Shown here in pieces: positions 36,500 through 48,385 of a DNA stretch of 64,000 nucleotides. The DNA comes from Macrocystis pyrifera. Taxonomy: Eukaryota > Sar > Phaeophyceae > Laminariales > Laminariaceae. Below the pieces are notes generated by a model. That model was given only the letters and a program-made list of their open reading frames with translations, was not told the origin of the DNA and did not search any database. Each line of letters starts with the position of its first letter. The first letter of the stretch is position 1. A program made the position numbers and the translations under genes. The stretch is taken from the NCBI GenBank assembly GCA_031763025.1, contig JASSKH010000036.1, forward strand, positions 3,707,001 to 3,771,000, written 5' to 3'.

Positions 36500-36743
36500 T
36501 CACTCCGAGTCCGTGGATCGCTCCTCCTCGTTATCGTCCTCCTCGGTACCCCCGAACTGACCGCGAATCGCGACACTCTTGACCAGGCAAAACGGTTCCA
36601 GGCCGCTTGTGACGACGAGGGAGAGCCGATCTGCTTCTTCCAACCGCTCCCCCCGCGGGACACGAAACACCATGTTTGCGAAGGAGGTCGTCTCGGGTCT
36701 CTTACCCCCCCCCGCGCCGTACACATCGCCGGCAGATGGCCGC
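36500..36743 (-). CDS. Terminal exon of an unidentified gene
   Basis: An open exon on the minus strand with an AG acceptor after CCACCAACAG at 36744 and stop TGA at 36500-36502. It codes 80 residues, including VFRVPRGERLEEADRLSLVV and LEPFCLVKSVAIRGQF, and ends in an acidic tail TEEDDNEEERSTDSE. The composition is typical of a real protein C-terminus. I do not recognise the family and could not find its upstream exons between here and 39 kb. It could also be an isolated exon-like fragment. Confidence 0.35.
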
Positions 36744-37312
36744 CTGTTGGTGGGGCAAGCGACGAGATAGTTAGGAGTTGACGTTGTCGGAGGGGTGGTA
36801 TAACCTTGATAGTGAGAACCCTTGCGGAGGTTTGGTGCTTTGCGCCCAAAGCCGACCCTCCGACCCGAATCCTATCCCTATTCCAGTGGTCAGTGTTTGT
36901 ACGCTGTGTTTGGCAGGACTCCAGGTTGACTCGGCCGGCTTGGATGCTGTGCTTGGAAATACTCTACGGCAGGTTGATTGGGCCGGCTCGGAATGCTGTG
37001 GCTGCGAAAATACTCCAGGTTGATTCGGCCGCATATTATATACTCCCAGTCAATCAGAGTGCCAAAATTGCTACCATAGGAAGATTCGCTGATCAACCCT
37101 TGTCCACTACTGTGCTATCGGGTAGATGAAACAGATGGAACTGCAATGGTGGGAACGCAAAAATGGGGAGAGTCGTTATTATTTATGTCGACTTTTCATC
37201 GGTGCTCTTCGCTAACAATACTGTTAGTATTTAAAAAACTGCCGTGTACAAGCACATGCACTACGAGGAAAGCGTCAAGGCTCTCATCTTTCTTGAAAAT
37301 TATGGATGTCTA

Positions 37313-37885
37313 CAAGAAGGTGTTAAGATCAGGGTTGCGGGACACTTTGTATCCCTGGACAGGTCTGCCCTTTTAGTGGGTAATCGTTGGTACTCACGCG
37401 TGTTGGTTGCTTAGCTATAGAGGAAGAGCAGTTTTATTCCTTTCGTGCACGCGGAGACTGAGACCAAGCTCGTGCGCCTCCGGAAAATCCCTGGTTTTCT
37501 GTCTAAGATACGCCTTCCAAGTACTACAAATACGATCCCAGTGACTGAACCCAGGTAGTTACCGGGCTTTCAACCTCATACAAAGCAGTATCATAGCACT
37601 AGCCCACTCTGATGAGCCGTATATGCAGAATTATGGGAAATTCGTGGAAACCCCGATTCCACGAACTAGAACATGAGTCGAAGATGCGGCTCCTCAAAAC
37701 CCACTCCCACACCTCTGAACGGCGAGGAAACGAAGCCGGCAAAGTACGTAAAAAAAATAAAGGGAAGACCTAGCCTTAAGGGGCAGGAAGAAATCGTCGA
37801 TGAAAGCCATCGCCATGCCGCCCGCACGGGGGGGAGGCGAGGAAGATGCACGGAAAAGCGAAAAGTGAGTACGGGAACGAAGCAG
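37313..37885 (+). repeat. Dispersed repeat family B, copy 1
   Basis: A repeat of about 570 bp. It starts GTTAAGATCAGGG, passes GGACACTTTGTATCCCTGGA, TTTATTCCTTTCGTGCACGC and GAACCCAGG, and ends in an A- and G-rich part with AGTGAGTACGGGAACGAAG. It matches the inverted copy at 60585-61160 over its whole length, and the partial copy at 52145. It has no open frame and no visible terminal inverted repeats. Confidence 0.8.
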
Positions 37886-38835
37886 TATCATAACAAAGGG
37901 GCTTCGTTCGTAAATACTGTACAGCAGTACCATCGGAACGTTGAACGATTTAATGTGCTTTATCAGGGCACATGCTAATCCAGCTACCTTATGTTCGTTT
38001 TGCGCGCCGGCGAGCTTGAATACTACAATATTTGCCGTGCACCGGGAGCGCGAGATTAGTATCGGACCGTTTCAAACATGTAAAAAAACAAATTGTGGAA
38101 GCCTACTATTGAAAATTTGTCTCCCTCAACGAACGAACGATACAGCAGTACACGCATCGGCAACACACTTTGAACATTTGCCTACTACCTACTACCGTCC
38201 CGTTTCCCTGATTTTCCTTCTCCATGAATCCGCTCTACACCTCACACAACTTTTGCAAGCTATGCTTCACTTCACCCATCCTACTCACCCACTCACTCGC
38301 CCCCCCCGCCCTACGAACGTTTCATACCTTCGCTCTTCTCCCACAAGCTCGAGGCTGTACTCGAGCCGCCGATAGGGCAACATTTCTGTACCCCGGTCGC
38401 GACTTCGGCCTCCGACACCACTGCCTCTGCTCCTGCTGCTGCTGGTGGGGCTGGTGCTGCCGGCACCGGCACTAGTGCTGCTGGCACCGCTGGCGTTGCT
38501 GTTGCCGAGCTGAACACCAACTACATTGACCCCACCACAAGCAACCATAACCTGGTCCCAGAGCCACACAGCAGCAACCGGAAATCGCGAGAGCTAACGT
38601 CACGCTGGCGCACGCGCGGCAACTTCCTCTACATGCGATATATATGTACGACGAGGAACGGCTTGTTACACTTCAGGGGCTCACTTTCGGCCGGCCCGAT
38701 ATCAAGTATATTCTCTCTCGTCAAAGCTCTTCGCCATCAGATGCACCAACCAGCAAAGAAAACACCATCCTCTATACCATGGTACCTCCGAGCTCACGTT
38801 TAGGCTGCCGTTGAACTGTTTCCACGTACATTTTG

Positions 38836-38925
38836 TAAAATTTATCAAATACGTCAGCTGTGAGTTCGCGGATTGAACAGTTAATACTCAACTTTGCAAG
38901 CTAAGTAACTCGTACGCCTGTTCTG
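38836..38925 (+). repeat. Dispersed repeat, inverted match to 8.1 kb
   Basis: Contains AAATACGTCAGCTGTGAGTTC and ATACTCAACTTTGCAAGCT, the reverse complement of the 8060-8150 segment with some divergence. Confidence 0.6.
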
Positions 38926-39677
38926 TATGCTATATTTACTTCCTCGTCAAGGGTATAGTTCAGTGCCTCCCCTGGATGCTACCCGGGTCAACAGGACAAT
39001 TTTCATGACCATTCTGCGCACTGACACTATATAACCCAGAACCCGAATAAAGGAGATGTTTCATGCAATAATATGACGTTGTTACGTGCTTATACAAGCT
39101 AAATTAAGGGGTTTTATGTTTGTGTTAATGGTGGCTCTAAATGCGAGGAATTGTTCGGGGGATGAGCTGCTGCTGCTGCTGTTGCTGTTTCTGCTGCTGT
39201 GATGCCGAGATGGTATTTGATATGGCTCGAGGTGGCACCTAAATCAAGGATCGGCATTCCCGAAGTAAAAAAAAAACAAACACACAGCCATTTATACCGG
39301 TACAAGTTAAGGTTTCTGTTTTTAGGGAAGATCGAGGTGAGAGGTGGCCAACGCTAGTAAAATTAAAAGTTCACGAATGCGTATTGTGAAGTAACAACCT
39401 CTACGCGGTATGTCTACATCATTACGTATAGTATAGGCCCCCCGCGGGGGAACGAGGGGAGCGGGGGGAGCGGGAGGAGTGGAGGAAGTGGAAAAACAGG
39501 GGGAGCGGAGGGATCGGGGAGAGAGCGGGGAGCGGAGCGAGCAAGGCGGACCGGGGGACCGGGGGGGGATGGAGAGAGCGGCAGGAGCGGGGATGGGTAC
39601 AAGGAGCGAAGCTAACGGAGAGGGGGGAGGGTAGAGAGAGGGTAGAGGAGAAGTGGAAACCGGAGGGACGCGAACTA

Positions 39678-42600
39678 GTGGCGGAGAGGGAAGCTAAGGG
39701 AGAGGAGCGAGCCAGAGAAGTGGAAGGAGAGGAGAAGACATTAATGACAGGGGGCCCCGAACACCAAACGGCGAGGCTCAGAGAGGAGGATCTCCCAGGG
39801 CGCAGGGGAGGGAACGGGACGCTCCCCCGTGCCTTCCTTGGCGACACCACAGGGGGAGTGGCGTGTGGGGTCTGCGGTGGACGCTTCAGCTCGGGCACCG
39901 ACCGGTACGTTTTTCATGTGTGCAAGGGCGCCACGTGCTCCACGCTCGTTGTGGAGTTGAGGCTCTTGCGAGAGGCACGGCACCGGCACCACTCCGTTGT
40001 CCAGCGATCGGCTGCGAGGCCCTGCATCCCAGAAGGGACGCTCTGGAGGCAGCGATCCAAGCCGACCCGGGTCTCCGCGCGGCGCGGATGGGAGGGGGGA
40101 CCATAGATGACGAGAACCTACGCAGCCGGGGGCTTTTGGTTCGGATGGGATCAAAACAGCCTGGGCGTAGGGGCACCACTGGATGCAGTTTCCTTAGATG
40201 ACCTGGGGCAACGTTTCGCAACCGACAAAAAAGTGCAGCCGCATCTGGCGGGAGCACACGCGCGCCTGAGCGTTCACGTCCTTGGCATCCTCAACCACGC
40301 TATGAGGGAGCACCGGCCGAACCGGGACTCGGCGACGCCGAACTCACTCCTGCGGGCGATAAAGTTATGGTACCTCATGCCAGCCCTGCTCCACTCACCG
40401 GACGACCGGATCAAGAGGCGACAGAGGTTCGCGCTGGTGGAAAGCGGGGATATAGTGTTCCTGCTCCCATGGCTGATAGCATATACCAGGAGAGGGGACT
40501 TGAGATAACGGGATGCCGCCCAGGAAGCTTCGGAGGAGGCGAAGCTTGAACGAGCGTCGTCGGCGTGTCGCCACGCGGGAGGGGTCAAAGTGGCAGCATG
40601 CAACCTTCTGGCAGAACCACGATCAGCGGGGAACGAGGAGACGTGGAACACATTGGTGGCCAAGTTCCCACCCGAAGACCACGCCGCCGTGTCCGCGGCG
40701 GCGACGGCGGCGGCGGCTGCAGTGTTGGCGAGCGCTACCGAGGTGGAAGATAGAAATGCCCCCCCGTGGAACCCTGACGATGAATACGCTTCCGAGGTGC
40801 TCTTCGACGTCATCAGCTCCCGAAGTGCCCTCTCAGGCTCCGGAAAAGAGTGTCGACGATTTTCTCATCTACAATCCATCATTCACACCGACATCGGCAG
40901 AGAGGAGTTCGGAAGGGGTATGACAGCCTTCTGGCGGAGAATCGTCGACGATCCTGACGTGTTCCCGCCAGAGTTTTGGCCGCTCTTCCTACCGTCGAGC
41001 CTCACTGCGTTGGGGGAAAAGTGCCGGCCGGTTTGCGTAGGCATGACACGGAGGACGCTCATCACCGCAGGGGCTATGCGACAGTGGCGACCGCGGTTGG
41101 AGGAGGCAAACCGAGAGGTGAGACAGTTTGAGGTCGCCATACCCGGCGGAGCGGAGCATGTGGGATTGAGGGCTAGGACGCTGCACGAGACGGGCAACTG
41201 GCTCATTCTCACAGACTACTCCAACGCCTTCAAGATCCAAGAAGGACGACGGTGCTAGAAGGGGTGGCAAACTGCGTGCCCGCGCTTACGCCGTTAGTGG
41301 CCAAGTGCTACGGCACAAGATCAGCCGACGTGTTTTTCCGGATGGACTCAAGGGAGACTAGGACGATCGCTTGCTCCAGCGGTGTCCAGCAAGGAGACTC
41401 CATGGGACCAGCAATGTTTTGCCTGGCGTTGCGACCGGGGTTGAAGCGATTCCGACAGGAATTTGAGGCAGAAGGAGTGGAAGCCTTCGCGTACATGGAC
41501 GATGTCTCTCTCGGCCTTACGGGGATCGCGGCCAACACGGTTAAAGCATTCGCCTCCCTCCGGCGAGAGCTAGATGACATCGGTATTGCGGTCAACGCCG
41601 CCAAAACAGTGGCTCTACCACCAAAGGGCACGCCCCGACGGCGGAGGAGATTTCGCTCCTGGAAAGCGTTGAGGTCCGCATCGCAGACGAAGGAGGGGTG
41701 ACGGCGGTGGGTATCCCGATCGGCACGGAAGAATACCTACGGGGGCGAGAAATGGAGGTAGTGAGGGATGGGGGTGCGCACCGCCTTGCGCGCTGCCTCG
41801 CTAACATGCCCGACAAACAAGCAGCGGGCCTCATAGTCGTCGAGTCTCTCGGGTAACGGACGAGCTGCCTCGAAAGGGCTCTGGACCCAGGGCTGTCTCT
41901 CGAAGCATCTAGAAGGGCCGACAATGGGGCGCAGTGGGCGTACGAGAAAATCCTCGAGCCACCGGGAGCGGCAGAAGTACAGTCGTTCTTCCAGGAGGGG
42001 TGCCTGGGTAGTCGGCTGACTCTCAAACCTTACCAGCAAGCCCAAGCACGCCTTTCTACGGAGGCGGGGGGTTAGGACTGCCGTCGACAGAAGCGAGGAG
42101 AATGTCGGCCTCCATTGGAAGCAGGGTGGGGATCTTGCCGGATGTTCTAGCGGACGTCACAAGCCCGTTAGGAGATAACTTGAGGAGGGGGCTCCCGAAA
42201 GCGAGCGTCATTGCTCAGCTGGGAGACAGCCTGCGGGAGATACGAGACACATGGGGGTGACAAAGGAAGCGATTGCGGGCATCGTCCCCGAATCTGGACT
42301 GGAATGGAGTCTAGGTGCAGAGAGGGACCTTGCCCCAAGACCCCCAGAAGCCGACATGCTGGCAGCGCACGACACCGTAGCCACCAATTCGCGCAAAGCC
42401 CAACAGAAGTTGAGCAAGCTGGTGGACCAAGGTCGGCACGCTGCCCACACTGCTTCGTTGAGGGAGCTACCGGGAACAGCGCGCCCCCCCGGACTGGGCG
42501 ACCCGCTGGGTGGGACCGAGACCAAGGCCTTCGCCAAGGCTCGCTATAGGAGTCTACAGGGCGCTGGAGCCACGGCATGCCTTCGGGCGAGGCCAATAGA

Positions 42601-43193
42601 CTCACTACGTGTCGTACCCGCAGCAGAGTTCGTGGACACGGGAAGGCGCTTCATTGGGATAGCGTTTCATGTGACAGTAAGGTGCCCCTGCTGCGATGCA
42701 GTTGACGTGGACACCCGCCATGCACGCATCTATCCCAGAGCAGGGGCGCAAGTCAACCAGCACCAACCGCTGGTCCACGCGATGTCCAATACGTTGAAGC
42801 GGCTGGGAATCCAACACCAAGTGGAGAGCGGCGAACCGCTCACCGTAGACCTAAATCTGCGGATAGACATTGTGGTCAGGAGAGGAGGTCTCCGAGACGC
42901 TCCTAACAGGGAGTACAGGGAGAAGTCCATTCTGCTGGACGTCATCCATGCTGATTCTCAAGCGCAGATACACCTGCGAGGAGGCAGTGCTGATCACGAT
43001 GTATCAGGTGCCTCTACTTCCCAGGCGCGTAAGCGCCAACACTACGCTCTTCCGGAACATGTGTCCTTTGACGAACGGGGTCACAAACTTGCCACTGTGG
43101 CGGTGGAAAGCTTTGGGCGTCGCGGGATAGAGGGAAGTAACTTCATTGACCAGCTGGCAGCTAGTGTCGTGGGGGGGGGGGGAGGGATGGTGG
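39678..43193 (+). mobile_element. Decayed non-LTR retrotransposon with restriction-like endonuclease
   Basis: A LINE of the early-branching type that carries its nuclease after the reverse transcriptase. Recognisable parts in order: a putative N-terminal zinc finger C-x2-C-x12-H-x-C (CGVC...FHVC, about 39870-39930); reverse transcriptase with LTDYSNAF (about 41210), VQQGDSMGP (about 41390) and YMDD (about 41492); then a C-terminal knuckle CPCC...HARIY and a nuclease-like block RIDIVVRRGG ... SILLDV (about 42860-42950). The reading frame is broken at least four times, near 40.1-40.5, 41.25, 41.64-41.70 and 41.86 kb. The knuckle's usual last Cys appears as Tyr. The copy cannot make a functional protein. 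No poly(A) tail or target duplication was identified; the end lies in a G run at 43170. Confidence 0.85.
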
Positions 43194-43330
43194 GTCGATG
43201 GGAAGGAAAGGGGTGGTGAAGGAACGCCTGCTTCAAATAGTCTCGGTGACTACATAGGTTGCCATTTCGAGGAGAGTATCGCGCTTCAAACTCCAGCTTA
43301 GGGACCGCCAGGAAGCGAGAAGGAGCACGG

Positions 43331-43925
43331 GGGGGGGGGGGGGGTGTACTCATTATCGTGCATGGCCGTAGTCATATGACCAGCACGGGGGGGGGGGTGG
43401 GGTGAATTCATTATCATGCATGGTCGTGGTCATATGACCATAGACCCTTGCATCCCTACAATGTCGGGACGAAGTGCGTCGGGTTTTCACCAACCAGGCA
43501 AACAGACCTTGCTTGCACCAAGCGCGAAGCGCCGTGAGGTGTTGGGCGAGGCGCATGAAGGCTGAGCTGCATCCTACTAAGAACTTCTTAGAGGCGGATT
43601 TTCTTGCATATGGATGACAGCAGCAATTAATTGATTTAATTTCTGGTGTCGCCATTTCCATAGACCTCAACGGGTTTACGTAACTACCTCGTGGGTGTCT
43701 CACCATATACACACTACGTGATACGATCACCCCCCTTGTGCGGAGTAAAGGTTTTCCCCGCACGAAAATGATCTAACTTGACCGCCAGCCGTGGTAACCG
43801 CCACAAAAAAAAAAAAAACGGTACCTTGGCAGTCTAGCTCACGTAGTGAGAGGCGTGTTTTACAGCGTCGTCGCCAACCGACGCCAGCCCAACCTATATA
43901 TATACCAGGTATATAACATAGGGGG
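43331..43925 (-). repeat. Dispersed repeat family A, copy 7 (longest type, with duplicated tip)
   Basis: Begins just downstream of the decayed LINE. The terminal 45 bp occur twice, at 43345 and 43400, each beside a G run, as if one copy had inserted at the tip of another. The rest aligns with copy 3, including the hairpin near 43737-43765. Confidence 0.85.
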
Positions 43926-44857
43926 GGGGGAGAAGGAGCACGGGGGGGGTGGATGACAGACCCACACCGATGGCGTGGGGATGGAGGTTGGAGGCGGCTT
44001 AAGACGTAAAAATATAATGTAAAGACCACATCTTGAGACGGAGGAGGAAGCAAGCATAACAACGGCGTAATGTAGATAAAAAATAGCGGGAAGTAGACAT
44101 AGAAGGTAGCCCAGCATAGGTTTCCTTTAGTTCTGTCGTTTTCTTCCTTCAGGAATGTTTTGAGTGATCAACGTTGAAGCTCATGCTGCACATTGTCGGA
44201 TGGCAAACATAACAATAATAATAGGCCCGCCAAGAAGAAAGTGCCCAATAAGAGGGTAATGCTTACTTTTTGGAGAACGCTAAGACAATCGGGTTAAGAA
44301 AAGATGCTCAGTAGTGAACTCTACACTAAATCCTACCAGGTATATTATACCCTATCTATGCTCAAGGCTGCTTGAAGATGGTGCCCCAACAAGAATCTCA
44401 GGCATGCCCAGATTAGGTGTTTCTATTGACGGGCCCGTACTGCTGTAGTGGTAATACGTAGCACGTCGTTGTGTGTGTGTTTTGACTATAAACAGTTCTT
44501 TCTACCCGTCGACATCAGTGTCCATGCCGTTTCTTCAATCCTATACAACTTTTGAGGTCACCAGACTACGCCACAGAAATACTACATATTTAAGTAGTAA
44601 GCAGAGACAGTGCCATGACACGTCATTGTACTGGATACGGCAGGCTTGACATACACCTTATATAACGAAAAAAAAAAAAGCGGCGGGGTGTGGGGGGGAA
44701 TACTAAACCACACCACATGATAAACGGAAAATGCCCGCAAGGTACGTAGTTTCGAAAGGGACAGGCAAACCGAGGCACAACAAAACATAACCAAAAACTT
44801 TTTCAGGCTGTCACCGCAGTTTGTGGCACGAGTAGCAAATACAAGGCGCTTCGCTCC

Positions 44858-44879
44858 GCGGGCGGCCTACGCCGCCCGC
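44858..44879 (+). repeat. Perfect GC hairpin
   Basis: Arms GCGGGCGGC and GCCGCCCGC with a four-base loop CTAC, in a locally GC-rich patch CGCTTCGCTCC...GCTGCGCTCGCTC. Confidence 0.8.
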
Positions 44880-45279
44880 TGCGCTCGCTCAGGAAGGAAA
44901 AGTACACCCACTTACCCGTATACCACGGATTAAAGCACACACCCCTTAGACAGCGCACACCCCCACATAAGCACACCCGGTGATATATATATACTACGTC
45001 ATTTTTTTACCGTCACTTTGTCACCGGGGGTACATTAGAAAACACCCCCCCTGCATATGTACGCCTGAAAACAGTGTCGAACTCCACAATGATCACACCA
45101 CCTGGTGGATGGATACCATTCACTATTAATTCCCTCACACGCGCCAGGAGGACCGCGATGTTGAAGAAGTGGGATGGGGCGGGGGATCGGGAGGCGGGAA
45201 TGGATCCAACGAGGATGCTACAGGGGGGGGGGAGCTGACGAGCCAGCTGCTGTTGACTTGATCTGACGTTGGTGCTGCA

Positions 45280-45835
45280 TATGAGTTCATGTGGGCGTGT
45301 TTTTCTTTACTCGATGGTAGTGCTTGTAACGCCTGATTATGTCAACTGCTGCGATCCGAAACGACTCGGTGCACGTACCGCTAACTCATTACGCGTTGCA
45401 GGTATGGTATGTATGGTGTGCGTGCGTGTGGGATCGTTTTATTTGTCCGGTGATGTGCTTGTGGCGCCTGGTGAAGTCAAGTGTTGCCATCCGTAACGAC
45501 ATGGTTACACGTATCCCAGTACGCGGTACGGGGTTCAGGTGCGGTATGTATGATATATTCGTGCGTGCGGGCGTGGTTTATTATTCGGTGGTGGTGCTTG
45601 TAACGTCTGGTTGGGTAAAAAAATGTTGCCTTCCATAGCGACATGGTGCACGCAACCCAGTACTACCTGGTACGCGTTACCGACGGTACAAGATGTATGG
45701 TATGAGTGCGCGTGGGCGTGTTTAATATCTGGTGGTACTGCTCGTGAGGCCTGACGATGTCAACTGTTGTGGTCCATAACGGCATGGTGCACGTAACCCA
45801 GCTCCCGTTACCGGCGACGGTATGATATCTGGTTT
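45280..45835 (+). repeat. Tandem array, about 135-bp unit, four copies
   Basis: Units start near 45280, 45411, 45548 and 45700. Each has GTGCGTGYGGGCGTG-like sequence, then GTGGTRYTGCTTGTAACG, a TCAAGTGTTGCCATCC-like block and CATGGTGCACGTAACCCAG. Units differ by substitutions and small indels. Confidence 0.8.
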
Positions 45836-46164
45836 GATCGGGCGTCAACAAGAAAATTTATTTGTCCAGTCGCTCATGACATCAGCAGATTACCGTACGT
45901 AAATAACATAAGGTTCTCGGGGAGAAGCGTCTCAGCATCAGTGGACGTGTTCTGTGTGCTGCGGTCGCTTCGTAGACTGTGTGTTGATACAGCAGTGTAC
46001 TGCACAGAGGCTACACTTCGAGTGCAGATGCAGCTCAGTGTGTATCTCGGAACGAAGAAACAAAGAAAGATGTCGTGATTACTGACTGACTCCCGGGTCA
46101 GGTTTGATGGTGCAGAAGTGGAGTGAAGACGAAGGGGGCGAGGGCGCGCTCTGCCCACCTTTCC

Positions 46165-46385
46165 AACGAAGACGTCCAGAACACTCGAAGACTGGTCTAG
46201 AAATATTCCAGAATCCAAGATACTGTCCTCTGGAACCAACTGCCGGTTCTGGAACGATTCACACCACAAATCTAGATCTTCTGGAACTATTCCTCGAAGT
46301 CTGCAACTGTTTTATTAATAGAAGGCTTCTAGAATTTGTTCCAGAAACTGCTCTCGAAACTGTTCTAGAAATCGTTCTACTCACA
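46165..46385 (+). repeat. Degenerate 12-bp array of TTCnnGAA units
   Basis: Repeated GTTCYAGAAACT-like units, clearest at 46339-46380, with looser units upstream. Every unit contains an inverted TTCnnGAA pair. Confidence 0.65.
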
Positions 46386-47699
46386 CGGACTACGACCAGA
46401 AGGCAGTATCCACATAATGTGTCTACTGGACATAAACTACGCCATATCTCAACACGTGAAGTACACACAGGCCGTTCTTGCTGTGTTGCTGCAATCAAAC
46501 ACTGAGGGATCACGCGACATGATGCTACTGCTGATACTCATGTACATGATGCGTATCCCCGACAAAGGTATTCGGCAAATCTCTCCAGATAATATTGTGA
46601 ATGGGTACCGGTAGGTTTGCAAAGTCGAAACGTCCACGGGCGATGCCGGTACCGGTACCTTTACGATACGAACAATATTATATCGGTGCGGTAATATGCA
46701 GTCTACCGCACCGATGGCAATACCGGCACTCTTCTTGTTTGCGTTCCGTTCTTTTCCTCGTTTGCTGTCGCTGTATTTGTCCCTCGTTTTCACTTTTTGG
46801 TTTTTCTCTTTTGTATAGTATCGATTTTTCAGCGATATTACCCGTTTGACTCCGTATATATATCCATATGTATGTCTAAAACAAACCAGCGCGCCCTGCA
46901 GTTTTGATATTAACGGTACATTATTACCGGTGTTGTTGTGCTGGGTATACGCTAGAAATTAAAGCTTATATTCAGATGGCAGCAGTCAGCTTTTCGGCGG
47001 GACAAGGCCTGTGAGGTGCGACCCTCGGGGGTTCATCATTGAGTCCCTGAATGGTACCGGTACCGGCAACCGTTTTCCGGTATCGTAGCAAGGTGGGTAT
47101 TTTTGCTATTATCCCCGGGTTTCAAGCGTGTGCCTTACCATCACCGGCAATACGTGCAAATGGAGAAACAAACTGGTTTTAGACCAGAGCCTCTCATGTG
47201 CTAGCACACCCCTTGCTGACGCACACCCTTGTTATCACCCCCCCCGCATTCTGGCCGGGGTCTGTTCACACTCACTCATTACCACACCCCCTGAATCTGG
47301 CCGGGGTCTGTTGATTCTCCTTATCAACCAATAATGCCGTTAGCACACACCCTCGTTGTCACTCCCCCCTCGTTACCACACCCCCTAGCTGCGGAGCTCT
47401 CGTGCATGGTGTTTATCACCGGGGATGCGTTAGATAGCACACACCCCCACAACAGCACACCCGATGATACTATTTTTAAATGTCAAAATGCTATCACCGG
47501 GGTGTGCTTTCTTCCGTGTTGTACGGTATGCGAACCGGACAGAGGTCCATGATTGAATATAGTTTTTTTTTTTATGATGTGCCGGGCATTGTTTATTATT
47601 ATTAGGTTTGCCATCCGACAATGTGCAGCATGAGCTTCACCGTTGATCAATCAAAACATTCCTGAAAGAAGTCGTATCCGGATACAAAGGAAACCTATG

Positions 47700-48385
47700 C
47701 ACAAGGTCTTATCTATCTTTTATGTGCCGGGCATTGTTTATTGAGCATTTTATACGGAGAGAAGTGATACAATTTGTCGAATACCACCAATCAATGCCAT
47801 CCAGTCAATTCTCCTACTTCCCAGCGTATTCTCAATGTAATACTCGTACATTGCTGTCCTCTCTGTTATCTACTTCCTGCTTTGAAGACGTATACCTGTG
47901 TACGGGTATGGCATGTCGTAGGTCGTAGATCAACAGCAGCAGTACTCTGTAACGGCGCGAAGGAAAAGAGAGAAAAGTTATCAGAAAAGGAATGTTTATT
48001 TGTATGTGATGAATTCCAGCATCACCTGTGCGCAAAGGTGCCAAACGAAACAGCACTGCTGTCAGCCGTTGACAGACATCAAGTTTGCCATGACATGCCT
48101 GGACTGGCATCAACCTACTAGGTTTTAGAGTGAAACACTCGGCCCTACACCCTTGACAGCGCACGTTTCGTGTTTTTTTCCGTCGGTGCCCACCCACGAA
48201 CGGAGAAATTACGTCATGATCCAGTCCTGCCCCAGCCTACACACCAGGCAGACACAACACGAGACAAGCTAGCGAATAATCAAGTACGTTCTGGTCAGGA
48301 GCTGACGCCGGTAGACTGATTCTTGTACCAGAGGGCTGGTACGTGATTCTTTGGTTGTAGGGGAGAGGGGACGAGAGGACACACC
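47700..48385. other. Intergenic with dispersed repeat C, copy 1
   Basis: Sequence around 48015-48270 (CCAGCATCACCTGTGC ... CCCAGCCTACACACCAG) recurs with divergence at 52885-53060. Otherwise this is the upstream region of the gene at 48386; no promoter element is recognisable. Confidence 0.5.

Larger units (their letters stand above)
36750..39400. other. Repeats, no confident gene
   Basis: Apart from the family B copy (37313-37885) and the repeat at 38836-38925, I find no supported gene. Two overlapping plus-strand frames stay open at 38.37-38.8 kb without a clear start. A short GCT tract lies at about 39168-39200. Confidence 0.45.
44115..47699. mobile_element. Element bounded by about 110-bp inverted repeats
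   Basis: 44115-44224 and 47590-47699 are inverted copies: both begin CATAGGTTTCCTTT and share CAGGAATGTTTTGA and CTCATGCTGCACATTGTCGG. The 3.6 kb between them hold no recognisable gene, but contain a 135-bp tandem array, a 12-bp array of TTCnnGAA units, and related GCACACCCC-type patches near both ends. It looks like a non-autonomous DNA element with long terminal inverted repeats, or two solo elements inserted in opposite directions. TATGTGCCGGGCATTGTTTA is repeated at 47578 and 47722, across the right end. Confidence 0.55.

Noticed and set aside
38370-38810. Two overlapping alanine- and proline-rich plus-strand frames
   Set aside because: Both are open in the same place, no start codon or splice site fits, and the alanine-rich part comes from GCT-like repeats.
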